Shown here piece after piece: positions 37,911-46,130 of a DNA stretch of 60,899 bases. How positions within the stretch are numbered: the first letter of the stretch is position 1; every line of letters starts with the position of its first letter. Both the position numbers and the translations under genes were made by a program. Below the pieces are notes generated by a model, which was given only the letters and a program-made list of their open reading frames with translations, was not told where the DNA came from and ran no database searches. This DNA comes from Verrucomicrobiota bacterium (lineage in GTDB: Bacteria; Verrucomicrobiota; Verrucomicrobiia; Chthoniobacterales; JAFAMB01), in contig JAFBAP010000002.1 in assembly GCA_019247695.1 (NCBI GenBank), positions 1 through 60,899 on the forward strand, in the 5' to 3' direction.

Positions 37911-38336
37911 CTAGGTCTCGAGATGCTTCGTCAGGCTGATGTCAGCCTTCAGCACGCGCGAGACCGGACAGCCTGCCTTTGCTTTATCCGCAATTTCATC
38001 AAATTGCGCCTGATCAATGCCGGGTACCCGCCCCTTCAGTTCAAGGTGGATGGCCGTGATCGTCCAGTCACCGTTGACCTGTTCAAGGCTGACGGTCGCT
38101 TGCGTTGTCAGTTCGTCCGGCGTAAACCCGGCACCGCCTAAAAAGGCGGAAAAGGCCATCGTGAAGCAGCCCGCGTGCGCCGCTGCGATCAACTCTTCGG
38201 GGTTGGTGCCGACGCCGTTTTCGAAGCGGGTTGAAAACGAGTATTGGGTCTGCTTCAACACGCCGCTCTGAGTAGAAAGCGTGCCATTGCCTTTTTTGAG
38301 ATCGCCGTTCCAGACGGCCGATGCGGTGCGTTTCAT
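37911..38336 (-). CDS. OsmC-family peroxiredoxin
   Basis: A 141-residue enzyme that reduces organic hydroperoxides. The ATG at 38336 is chosen over a longer frame to 38423. The N-terminal strand region is SAVWNGDLKKGNGTLST. The first redox Cys is in EELIAAAHAGCFTMAFS and the second in DKAKAGCPVSRVL, the normal OsmC spacing. The spacing and length fit the OsmC proper subgroup. It stands alone; a direct repeat lies just upstream. Confidence 0.93.
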   Translation of the reverse strand: MKRTASAVWNGDLKKGNGTLSTQSGVLKQTQYSFSTRFENGVGTNPEELIAAAHAGCFTMAFSAFLGGAGFTPDELTTQATVSLEQVNGDWTITAIHLELKGRVPGIDQAQFDEIADKAKAGCPVSRVLKADISLTKHLET

Positions 38337-38382
38337 GGATGTTGGGGTGTTTGATTGGGGGTTTAAAGGTATTCTAAGTACT

Positions 38383-38416
38383 CTACGATACGGATCGCGG
38401 CTACTATACGGATCGC
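38383..38416. promoter_or_regulatory. Pair of 16-bp direct repeats upstream of osmC-like gene
   Basis: CTACGATACGGATCGC (38383-38398) and CTACTATACGGATCGC (38401-38416) differ by one base and are 18 bases apart. They lie about 47 bases upstream of the OsmC start. They could be activator binding sites on one helix face. No function is proven. Confidence 0.35.
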
Positions 38417-38582
38417 AGACCAAAGGGATAGTTTTCCCATTGGGTATAAGCTATTCATTCGACCCGGACGCCACCGGATGCCATCCCGGGTCCGCTGCTC
38501 GTCCCGCGGACCGGGCACGGAGACGATGGCGTTTTCACGCGTGGGAGTTGCATTCATCTTCCACTCGGCCGTTTGTGGGATT

Positions 38583-40160
38583 TTACCCGTGCGCGTGCAG
38601 CCTGGCTTCGGCGTGATCGAGGTCTTCCTGTATGCGGCGCAACGCTTCGTCGTTAATGACGTACTCGTCGCGCAACTGGATGATGGTCCGGCGCTCCACG
38701 TCGAGGGCCTCCTGCTGCAAACGCTGGTAGGACGGCGCAATCCAACTCCCGGCATGGTTCCCGCCCGCCGCGGCGTAAATCTCCAATTGCCGGATGCGAT
38801 CCCGGTATTCCACGCGGAGCCGGTCCAGCAACTCCCGCGAGAACCGGCCTTTGGCTTCCTCGAGGTACGCAAGCGCCGCTTCATTGGCCTTGAGCCGGGC
38901 CGTTCTTTCTTCCAACTCGGCAAGTCCGTCATCCATCACACCCAGCCCGAGAATCAGCGCCGGCAAACTCAGGCCTTGCAGCACCAGCGTTGAAACGATC
39001 ACACAAAACGTGATGAACAGAACGTAATCGCGCCCGGGGAAAGGCTGCCCGTTCGAAAGCGTTATCGGTATAGCCAGCGCGACTGCCAGCGACACCACCC
39101 CGCGCATGCCCGCCCAAGCCACCACGGCCACGTTCCGCCAGTCGGCATAGGGGTTCTCCCTGTGAAACGCCGCGTTCAGCCCGCGCAGCAGGCTGACCGA
39201 CGCAAACACCCACGCGATCCGCACCGCGACGGCGGCCGCGCTGACCAGCACGCCGTGCCAAATCAGCCGGTTCAGGGATTGGCCGGAGAGCGCCCCAAGG
39301 ATGCGCGGCAGCTGCAGCCCGATTAGGATGAACACCAGGCCGTTCAACAGGAATACCACCATCTCCCAGAACACAAACGCGTTGAGCCGCGTGCGAGGAG
39401 TGAGGATCTGCGGTACCCGCCAGCCCACGAACAGCCCGCACGCAACGACGGCCAGGACGCCGGAGAGGTGCAACCGCTCGGCCGGGAAATAAGCGATAAA
39501 AGGCGTGAGCAGCGAAAGGGTGATCTGCACGGGCGGATCATCCAGGTGGCGCTGAGCATGGACGGCGAGCCAGGCAACGCACAGGCCGATACCGGTGCCG
39601 CCCAAGGCGACCAGGATGAATTGTGCACCGGCTTCGCCGAGGGAAAACGTTCCGCTCATCGCCGCCGCCAGGGCGAAGCGGTAAGCGACCAGCGCCATGG
39701 CGTCATTGACCAGGCTCTCGCCCTCCAAAACGGCGACGACTCGCCGGGGCACGCGCAAACGGCTGGTGACCGCGGTCGCCGCGACGGCATCCGTCGGCGA
39801 GGTGATGGCCCCGAGCGCAAAGGCGGCCGCCCAGGGCAAACCGGCCAGCGCGTGCGCTACGGCGGCAACCACCACCGTCGTCAACAACACCAGCCCGATC
39901 GCCAGCAGCAGGATGGGACTCAGGTTCGCACGAAAATCGCGCCAGGACGTAAAGACCGCCGCCGGGTAGAGGAGCGGTGGCAGGAGGAACACAAAAATCA
40001 GGTCGGGGTCCAATTGCACCGGCGGCAAACCCGGCACAAACCCGAGCACCAGGCCGCCGATGACCAGCAGCACCGGGTAGGGTAGGCCCACTTGCCTGGC
40101 CACGAGGGCCAGCACGGCGATGACGATCAGCAGTACAAAGAGGACTTCGGCATGGTTCAT
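38583..40160 (-). CDS. Na+/H+ antiporter (CPA1/NhaP type)
   Basis: A 525-residue inner-membrane exchanger. About 12 hydrophobic segments cover residues 1-415. The ion-site motif ALGAITSPTDAVAATAV is followed by VLEGESLVNDAMALVAYRFAL, both diagnostic for CPA1 antiporters. A charged cytoplasmic tail of about 110 residues follows (ERTARLKANEAALAYLEEA and on), rich in Glu/Arg and probably helical. Such proteins export Na+ for pH and salt homeostasis. A long perfect palindrome sits 39-125 bases upstream of its start. Confidence 0.94.
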   Translation of the reverse strand: MNHAEVLFVLLIVIAVLALVARQVGLPYPVLLVIGGLVLGFVPGLPPVQLDPDLIFVFLLPPLLYPAAVFTSWRDFRANLSPILLLAIGLVLLTTVVVAAVAHALAGLPWAAAFALGAITSPTDAVAATAVTSRLRVPRRVVAVLEGESLVNDAMALVAYRFALAAAMSGTFSLGEAGAQFILVALGGTGIGLCVAWLAVHAQRHLDDPPVQITLSLLTPFIAYFPAERLHLSGVLAVVACGLFVGWRVPQILTPRTRLNAFVFWEMVVFLLNGLVFILIGLQLPRILGALSGQSLNRLIWHGVLVSAAAVAVRIAWVFASVSLLRGLNAAFHRENPYADWRNVAVVAWAGMRGVVSLAVALAIPITLSNGQPFPGRDYVLFITFCVIVSTLVLQGLSLPALILGLGVMDDGLAELEERTARLKANEAALAYLEEAKGRFSRELLDRLRVEYRDRIRQLEIYAAAGGNHAGSWIAPSYQRLQQEALDVERRTIIQLRDEYVINDEALRRIQEDLDHAEARLHAHG

Positions 40161-40198
40161 GATCTGCGAGAATGCGCCCGACGGGGCAGCTGATTACA

Positions 40199-40285
40199 CC
40201 GTTTGCCGAGAATGCGTTCCGACACAATGCGGATCTCGCCCAGGGCGAGATCCGCATTGTGTCGGAACGCATTCTCGGCAAACGG
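40199..40285. repeat. Perfect long palindrome, 43-bp arms
   Basis: Bases 40199-40241 are exactly complementary to 40243-40285 with a single A between. The arm contains CCGAGAATGCGTTCCGAC and ATGCGGATCTCGCCC. A related half-copy (GCGAGAATGCGCCCGAC, 40167-40183) lies between it and the antiporter start. It occupies the gap between the EamA gene and the antiporter gene, both on the minus strand, and would form a 43-bp hairpin in RNA or a cruciform in DNA. Confidence 0.9.
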
Positions 40286-40334
40286 GTCCCCATCCCCCCA
40301 CCCGGCTCGCCGGCGCCGGACCGGCGGCGGTATT

Positions 40335-40754
40335 CTACCTCAACACGAGGATGAGCGCACCCACCGCAATAAAACCGCCTCCTAACCCTTCCCGGATCGT
40401 CAGCCGTTCGTGAAGGAACAGCACGCCGAACGCCATCGCCATAACCACGCTGAGTTTGTCGACCGGGGCGACCTTGGATAGATCGCCTACCTGCAGCGCT
40501 CTGAAATAGCATAGCCACGACAGGCCCGTCGCGAGGCCGGACAAAATGAGAAAAATCCAGGCTTTGCGCGACACCGAGTGCACGTCAACGCCTCCGGACG
40601 TAGCAAACACGAGCGCCCAACAGAATATCAGGATAACCGACGTTCGGATCGCCGTAGCGAGATTGGAGTCGATTCCAGATACGCCGATCTTGGCGAGAAG
40701 AGCGGTCACTCCGGCAAAAAAGGCTGACGCGATTGCCCAAATAAACCATTGCAT
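40335..40754 (-). CDS. Half-size EamA-family (DMT) transporter
   Basis: A 139-residue membrane protein with a single EamA unit of about five hydrophobic helices. It opens MQWFIWAIASAFFAGVTALL and ends GGGFIAVGALILVL. The conserved Arg-Ala-Leu-Gln and P-V-D-K-L-S segment (LCYFRALQVGDLSKVAPVDK) is typical. Most EamA proteins have two units (about 300 residues), but single-unit forms are common and work as dimers. The substrate is unknown. Confidence 0.9.
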   Translation of the reverse strand: MQWFIWAIASAFFAGVTALLAKIGVSGIDSNLATAIRTSVILIFCWALVFATSGGVDVHSVSRKAWIFLILSGLATGLSWLCYFRALQVGDLSKVAPVDKLSVVMAMAFGVLFLHERLTIREGLGGGFIAVGALILVLR

Positions 40755-40895
40755 ACGATTAAAATCTTTCGGAATTCTTTATGCCCGGAAGTGCTCGAAA
40801 GCGAGTTCGCTTGCGTTTTCAGTTTTCGACGGGGACTTCAAGGGTTGAATCCAGTTGAATCCAACGCACAAGCGGCCGCAGCCTCGAAATAGTGT

Positions 40896-40920
40896 CGGGG
40901 CGCAGAACCAATGCGCCCCG
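40896..40920 (-). terminator. Hairpin downstream of phosphoesterase gene
   Basis: CGGGGCGCA (40896-40904) pairs perfectly with TGCGCCCCG (40912-40920) around a 7-base loop. It lies 42 bases beyond the phosphoesterase stop in its direction of transcription. Only a weak T-rich stretch follows (ATTTC), so termination strength is doubtful. Confidence 0.45.
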
Positions 40921-40961
40921 AAGTAAGTCATCGCCCGTCGAGCGGCTGTCTTGCCGCCCTG

Positions 40962-42482
40962 TCAAGGCACGAGGGGCTCGCCGGTTTTTGGATCCAAGAT
41001 CAGGCGGCGCGTACCAGGGCCGCAATGGGTGCGATCAAAATTGAACATGTTGAGCAGAACCCCCGAGTATTGATCAAACGACGCGTCCCCGATCCTGCCA
41101 AGACCCCAGTTATCCTCGATGAAGCGGACAATTGACGACTGATCGGTTGTGGTATGATCGACAAAGTTCTCCTTCGCAAAAGGCGAGATGACGATCAACG
41201 GCATCCGGGGGCCGAACGAGTAGCGCCCCTGATAACCCCCCAACGGCGCGTTCGTACCCGACTGGCCGCCTTGGGTGTCGGGCGCCGTAAGGAAATCATA
41301 GGCCGTCTGGGATTCGTTCACGCAGGGCGGCATGACGTGGTCATACCAGCCATCCGAATCGTCATACGCGATAATGATCGCCATCGTGTTCCATTCCGGC
41401 GAGAGCATAAGACGATTGATCGTGGCAACGACAAACTCCTGCTCGAGGAGCGGGTCAGAGTATCCCGGGTGCCCGTCCTGGTAGGCAGGCGCTTTAAGGT
41501 ACGAAACCGCCGGCAGATGGTGAGCGCTTAACGCTTCCCAGAAGCGGGTAAGGTCGTACTGGTGATTCGCCTGGTCCGTCTCGCCGATCGTAGCCACGGA
41601 CGTCGGAGGCAAGTGCGTCGGATTTGCGGTTTGCGGGTAGTATTGGAAAGGCTCGTGGTGCGGGATGTAGTCGGTCTTCGGACTCCCGTTGGCGCCGATG
41701 TGAGTTTGGCTGGGATGATCGAAACCTCCCTCGAACCAGCCCCAGGTGATGTTCTTGGCGTTAAGCAGATCACCGATGTTTTTGCCGGTCATCTGAAACG
41801 TCGTTCCGCCGGACGCAGTATCCCCCGCCGGGTCGAGGTCACTGATCACCGAGCCCTGCTCGACTGAACCGGTAATCTGGGTCGGCACGGCGCCATGCGT
41901 CTGGCCGGAAACCACGTTGATCGCCCCCGGGGTGGACGGCCCCGGGACCGAACCGAACGAATTATCGTTCATCGCAAAGTTTTGCGCGTAGTTCCAGTAG
42001 GCGGTGACGGTGTTGCCGTCGAAGTAATCCATCACCACCGTCGGGCTGCCATCCGGTTCGGGCGTTCCCGTGTACTCGACGAACTTATCCATTAAACCAT
42101 GGTCCATCGCCTCCTGTTCGTTGGCATAATTATGATTCTGATCCGCGGTGGCGGCATGCGAACGGTCGAGGCGCTGCGGTTGCAAGGCGTTTTGATTCAG
42201 CGTGAGAAGGTCCTGGGTCAGACCATTCACGGAGGGAGTACCGCGCCTGGCGACGAAACGCGGTTCTCCCGGCGGGTTCGTGGCCACCGGGTAGGTGGCG
42301 AAATAGTGATCGAATGAAATGTTCTCCTGAAATATAATTACCAGGTGCTCGACGGGATACGCGGTTTGAGATCCTGCCCGACTGTTCTGCGGGGTGTCTT
42401 GCCCGAACGTGTAACCGGCAAAGGCGGTGGTTGCCAAACAGACGATTTGGGTCGTGTTCATCCTCAGTACGGTTTTCAGCAT
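40962..42482 (-). CDS. Secreted phosphoesterase (phospholipase C / acid phosphatase family, PF04185)
   Basis: With ATG at 42482 the protein is 506 residues and starts with a signal peptide (RMNTTQIVCLATTAFAGYTFG). The catalytic metal motif is VEHLVIIFQENISFDHYF, close to the family's E-N-R-S-F-D-H, with Ile for Arg. Later blocks are VVSGQTHG, MAIIIAYDDSDGWYDHV, GPRMPLIVISPFAKENFVDH and the final D-Q-S-S-I-V-R-F-I-E-D-N. Members hydrolyse phospholipids or phosphomonoesters outside the cytoplasm. A longer frame extends to 42527 but lacks a secretion signal at its start. Confidence 0.9.
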   Translation of the reverse strand: MLKTVLRMNTTQIVCLATTAFAGYTFGQDTPQNSRAGSQTAYPVEHLVIIFQENISFDHYFATYPVATNPPGEPRFVARRGTPSVNGLTQDLLTLNQNALQPQRLDRSHAATADQNHNYANEQEAMDHGLMDKFVEYTGTPEPDGSPTVVMDYFDGNTVTAYWNYAQNFAMNDNSFGSVPGPSTPGAINVVSGQTHGAVPTQITGSVEQGSVISDLDPAGDTASGGTTFQMTGKNIGDLLNAKNITWGWFEGGFDHPSQTHIGANGSPKTDYIPHHEPFQYYPQTANPTHLPPTSVATIGETDQANHQYDLTRFWEALSAHHLPAVSYLKAPAYQDGHPGYSDPLLEQEFVVATINRLMLSPEWNTMAIIIAYDDSDGWYDHVMPPCVNESQTAYDFLTAPDTQGGQSGTNAPLGGYQGRYSFGPRMPLIVISPFAKENFVDHTTTDQSSIVRFIEDNWGLGRIGDASFDQYSGVLLNMFNFDRTHCGPGTRRLILDPKTGEPLVP

Positions 42483-42908
42483 GCCGCGCCCGAGCCCGGA
42501 CGTTCGCACTCCCTGCCCGGCGAGCAATCAACTCGTTCCGGCGCGGCAGCAGGAATGATTTACGCGCGGCCCCGGGAACACAAAAAGTGATTTGCAACAT
42601 TTCCGTCACGGTCGGGCTGCGTCGTCACCGGACCGGGTTTCTTACGAGTGTATTTTCGTTTCGGCAAAGATAAGCCGGCTTCCTGTCGTCTTACGGCAGG
42701 TTCCCGAGTCCGGGTGGCGGGCCCTCTACCCGCCGCCGGGCGCTCATCCTACCTGCCGTTAACGACCTAACCCTTGTAAGGCGCCGCCCGACGAGGTCTT
42801 CGGCACGCGGCCGTCTCCATGAGCAGCCGGAAAATCAACCGGCCGCTCAGTTAAAGCGGGTATTTTTTGCGCGCTTCTGGTAAACATTTTTCCCGGTCGG
42901 TTAAATCT
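42483..42908. other. Divergent intergenic region
   Basis: The region separates the phosphoesterase (minus) and a small secreted protein (plus), so it should hold both promoters. I see several short GC stems but no convincing -35/-10 pair and no gene. Confidence 0.4.
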
Positions 42909-43346
42909 ATGAAATTTGCATCCGTGATCTTTATGGCGTTTGCCGTGTCGAGTATCCCGCTGGCTCCGCAAGCGCGTGCTGCTTCCAGCACTTTCGATGG
43001 GCCCTGGGCAGTCACGCTCTACACTCCTGAGTACAAGGATCCAACCGGCGTGGTCGCCCGGGCCTACACGTTTCAATTCCCGGCACAGGTAAAGGATGGG
43101 GTGCTTCATGGCGAGCACGGCACACGAGGTCAGCCGGCCTGGCTCGCACTCGACGGGAAAATTCAGCAGAACGGCTCTGCGACGCTGCACGCTCGCGGGA
43201 TCACCGGCCGAGAAGAATATAACCTGGGTCACGTGAAGACCGGCAGGCCGTACGAATACGACGTAAACGCTCATTTCGCAGGGAGAGAGGGGAGTGGACG
43301 GCGCGTGGGCGGCCGGATCGGAAATTTCACCTTCGTTAAAAGCTGA
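42909..43346 (+). CDS. Small secreted protein of unknown function
   Basis: A 145-residue protein with a clear signal peptide (FMAFAVSSIPLAPQARA, cut near residue 24). The mature part looks all-beta: FDGPWAVTLYTP, ARAYTFQFPAQVKDGVL, GSATLHARGITGREEYN and a terminal RVGGRIGNFTFVK. The G-x-V/I-x-G-N-F pattern is seen in small periplasmic beta-sandwich proteins, but I do not recognise the family. The start with ATG at 42909 is preferred over 42867. Confidence 0.7.
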   Translation: MKFASVIFMAFAVSSIPLAPQARAASSTFDGPWAVTLYTPEYKDPTGVVARAYTFQFPAQVKDGVLHGEHGTRGQPAWLALDGKIQQNGSATLHARGITGREEYNLGHVKTGRPYEYDVNAHFAGREGSGRRVGGRIGNFTFVKS

Positions 43347-43488
43347 GTGGCGGGCTCATTGTAGGTGGGTGAGCGCTTTACCGCCTCGCGGGTGCCGCCG
43401 TATGGAATGGCACCAATGCGGCAAGCGGAAAAAATACCGCACACAAACAAAGCAAGAACCCGGTGCGGCGGCTTCCGGCTCGCGGCGC

Positions 43489-44583
43489 TCACAGGGCGCC
43501 CTGAAGCCGCCTCAGCTCAGCTTGAGCCAGCATATATTCATCGAAGGCGCTCTCCTGCGTGGCAAGGCAGCTCCTGAAAGCGTCGATCGCCCCGGGCTTG
43601 TCACCGGCCAGCAGGCGTTTCATGCCGGCATAAAACCATGCCTCGCAATGCTGAGCCCCGCCGGTCTGGGGATTTTCCGAATTCGCCGCCGCGAGCAACT
43701 CGGGTTCATCCATTCGGCCCAGCAGAAATGCTCCGATTTTCGAAAGCCAATCGTGCGCCGCCGCCGGTCCCCGGCTCTTTAGGTAGGCGGACAACTCCTG
43801 GTCGGCGGAGGCCAGTTGCCCTTGCTCGGCGCGAACCAGCCAAATTACCAGATGCAAATACCCATCGGTGGCCTGGGGTGCAAGCTCACTGCTCACGATC
43901 AGAGGAGACACAGCTCCGGAAAGATTGCCGGTCGCGTATTTGCATAAACCTTCGCCTCGAAGCGCCTGGTAGTCTCTCGGGTTGATCCGAAGCGCCTGTT
44001 CAAAGTTGGCGGTCGCCCCGTCCAGATCACCTTTCCTGAGTTTCGCCGAGCCCAGGTTATCAAACGCCTGGCCGAAATCGGGATCCAGCTGGACGGCAAG
44101 ATTAAATTCCGCCACCGCCCCGTCCAGGTCGCCTTTCATCGCCTTGACCGATCCGAGGCTGTTATGAGCCTCGGCAAACCTCGGGTTGATCTGGAGGGCA
44201 TGCTCAAAGTCCGAAATCGCCTGGTCCAGGTCACCCTCGTTCGCGCGCACCGATCCGAGGTCATTGTACGCCCGGGCAAATCGGGGATTTAACTGGATCG
44301 CGTGCTCAAAGTCGGCTACCGCCTTCCCGAAATCCCTCTTGCCGGCCTCCACCATCGCACGGTTGTAATAGGCGATCGGATCGTCCGGGTGCAATCGGAT
44401 CACGCGGTCAAATTGCGCAATGGCCCCGTCGAGGTCGCCTCGGTAGCCCTTGAGCACCCCGATATGGGACGCGGTGATTGCATCCTGCCATTCTTCAAAC
44501 GGTAGGGGCCGCTCGGCAAACGCCGCCGCCAGCAGGAGGAAACTCAAGAAGAGAACGGATGGCGTGAGGCGTTTCGTGCTCAC
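43489..44583 (-). CDS. Secreted/periplasmic TPR-repeat protein
   Basis: A 364-residue protein with a signal peptide (LFLSFLLLAAAFA). Five to six tetratricopeptide repeats of 34 residues follow from about 40 to 240. They are very regular (GDLDGAIAQFDRVIRLHPDD, KRDFGKAVADFEHAIQLNP, EGDLDQAISDFEHALQINP and so on). The C-terminal third has two weaker repeats (GDKPGAIDAFRSCLAT). TPRs bind other proteins; no catalytic domain is present. The partner is unknown. It converges with the small secreted gene at 42909. Confidence 0.92.
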   Translation of the reverse strand: MSTKRLTPSVLFLSFLLLAAAFAERPLPFEEWQDAITASHIGVLKGYRGDLDGAIAQFDRVIRLHPDDPIAYYNRAMVEAGKRDFGKAVADFEHAIQLNPRFARAYNDLGSVRANEGDLDQAISDFEHALQINPRFAEAHNSLGSVKAMKGDLDGAVAEFNLAVQLDPDFGQAFDNLGSAKLRKGDLDGATANFEQALRINPRDYQALRGEGLCKYATGNLSGAVSPLIVSSELAPQATDGYLHLVIWLVRAEQGQLASADQELSAYLKSRGPAAAHDWLSKIGAFLLGRMDEPELLAAANSENPQTGGAQHCEAWFYAGMKRLLAGDKPGAIDAFRSCLATQESAFDEYMLAQAELRRLQGAL

Positions 44584-44750
44584 CTTTGCACCTTCGAGCG
44601 CCGCCTCCGGATGTCAAACCAGGTTCCCCCGAAATGCGCCGCGGGGCGCGCGGGCGGATTCGTGCGCGGGGCGCCGGAGCCTATGACGCGCTTTCACTTG
44701 GCCGGCGCCTTTAGGCCAGGCGATCGCCCGCCCCACAGACCCCCCCCGCG

Positions 44751-45380
44751 GACCTGTCCCTGTTCGCCTGCCCCAGAACACGGCCTGCGGACCTGTCCCC
44801 GTTTTGGCCCCAGAAAACGGCCTGCGGACCTGTCCCCGTTTCGGGAATGCCCCATCCGGAGCACGCGACCTGTCCCTCTTTGCGTGTCCCTGGGAACCGC
44901 GCGGATCTGCTGAACGGAACGGCTCAGGCGCCTTGCCTGCCGGAACCGTACGGTGGCCGGTTTGCGCTCGCTCGGTATGTCCAGCCCGCCAAGGCGGGGC
45001 TATTTGCGTGCCCTCGTGACCTGTCCCCGTTGGGCGTGCCTCGACGCCATAGTAATTGGTTGGGGGGCCCGGCACGCCCTTGATTTGACGGGCCATTGCG
45101 ACCTGTCCCCGTGGGCGAGAACACCCTGCGGACCTGTCCCCGTTCGCCTGCCCCAGAGCACGGCCTGCGGGCCTGTCCCCGTTAGGCGTAGGCGTGCCTC
45201 GACGCCACGGCGAATGAATCGGGGCCGGCACGCCCTCGATCTGAGGGCCCTCGTGACCTGTCCCCGTTGGGCGTGAGCGCGATTGCGACCTGTCCCCGTT
45301 GGGCGTGCCTGCCGTTGACCCGGCGCGGTTGCGATCTGTCCCCGTTCTGGGACGCAAACAGCCGCGGGCCTGTCCCCTCA
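44751..45380. repeat. REP-like array: 12 copies of GACCTGTCCCCGTT
   Basis: Copies start at 44751, 44790, 44827, 44867, 45018, 45100, 45131, 45170, 45255, 45287, 45333 and 45367, some with one to three changes. Spacing is irregular. The ~54-base block 44750-44803 recurs at 45130-45183 with about three changes. A second unit with GGCGTGCCTCGACGCCA and GGCACGCCC recurs at about 45031 and 45186. There are no equal spacers as in CRISPR and no transposase nearby. The reverse, AACGGGGACAGGTC, resembles REP words that accompany Y1-type REP transposases in other genomes (from memory, unchecked). Confidence 0.85.
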
Positions 45381-45727
45381 GCGCCGGTCATCCAGGATAC
45401 AGTCAAAAATTGGTTGGGCCGGCGGCGGAAGCGTCATCGAGCTGATCGTCGGTGCCGGTACGCCCGGCACCCCGCCACCACAACTCTCTACGCGCTGCGT
45501 AGTCGAGCGTACGAGCTCGCGTCCGGCGCAGTCTTGCTGGACCTCGCCGGAGACAGACGATCACCTGCCGCGGCTTAAGCCAGAGGCAGCCGCGCTAAAA
45601 AGGCTGAACGCAGAAGGGCAAACCCCCTTACCGGCCATCCCGGCGGCACCACCGTAAGCCGCGGAACACCCATCGGCGGCCTCGCCAGCCCGGGAGGCGA
45701 AGCGTCGGCCTTGATCACAGTGGGGCG
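45381..45727. other. Intergenic region without recognised gene
   Basis: Between the repeat array and the small Tyr-rich secreted protein I see no credible gene or motif. Confidence 0.4.
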
Positions 45728-45952
45728 TCAATATGGGGCCACGACGATGACCGGACCAGGAGCCCAATAGCCCGGGTGCCAGTATCCGCCGTACCAATAG
45801 CCACGGTGCCAGTAGCGGTGATGCCAGTAGGGGTGGTGATAACCATAACCGTAATAGCGGCGGTGATAGCGCCAGTACTGGGCGTTGGCGTTCTCGCTGA
45901 GCGGCAATAGCACCGCCGCCACCGTGACGAAGGCTAACAGCAGATTTTTCAT
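45728..45952 (-). CDS. Small secreted Tyr/Trp/His-rich peptide
   Basis: A 74-residue ORF starting at ATG 45952, with an AGGATA ribosome-binding-like site. The signal peptide is KNLLLAFVTVAAVLLPL...ENANA. The mature 50 residues are dominated by Tyr, Trp, His, Gly and Pro (YWRYHRRYYGYGYHHPYW, then RGYWYGGYWHPGYWAPG) and end in VIVVAPY. The repeated [GH]YW pattern suggests an extracellular, perhaps metal-binding or structural, peptide. Similar YHH/GYW-rich exported peptides are widespread and uncharacterised. Confidence 0.75.
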   Translation of the reverse strand: MKNLLLAFVTVAAVLLPLSENANAQYWRYHRRYYGYGYHHPYWHHRYWHRGYWYGGYWHPGYWAPGPVIVVAPY

Positions 45953-46130
45953 GAGTTGGTATCCTGTAACGCCTGGCTGCACCGATTTCAATCACCCGAC
46001 CGGATGACATCCGGGTCCCCGGTCGATCAGCGGGTAACGTGAGGTTTCGCCCGAGGAAGGCCGCCTGTCACGACGGGTTTTGCGAAGGTTAACCTCACCT
46101 GGACAAGCCTGGCGGGTGGATTTCATTCAC

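Noticed and set aside
44751-45380. CRISPR array
   Set aside because: The repeated word is only 14 bases, spacers range from about 15 to 140 bases, longer duplicated units exist, and no cas gene is present.
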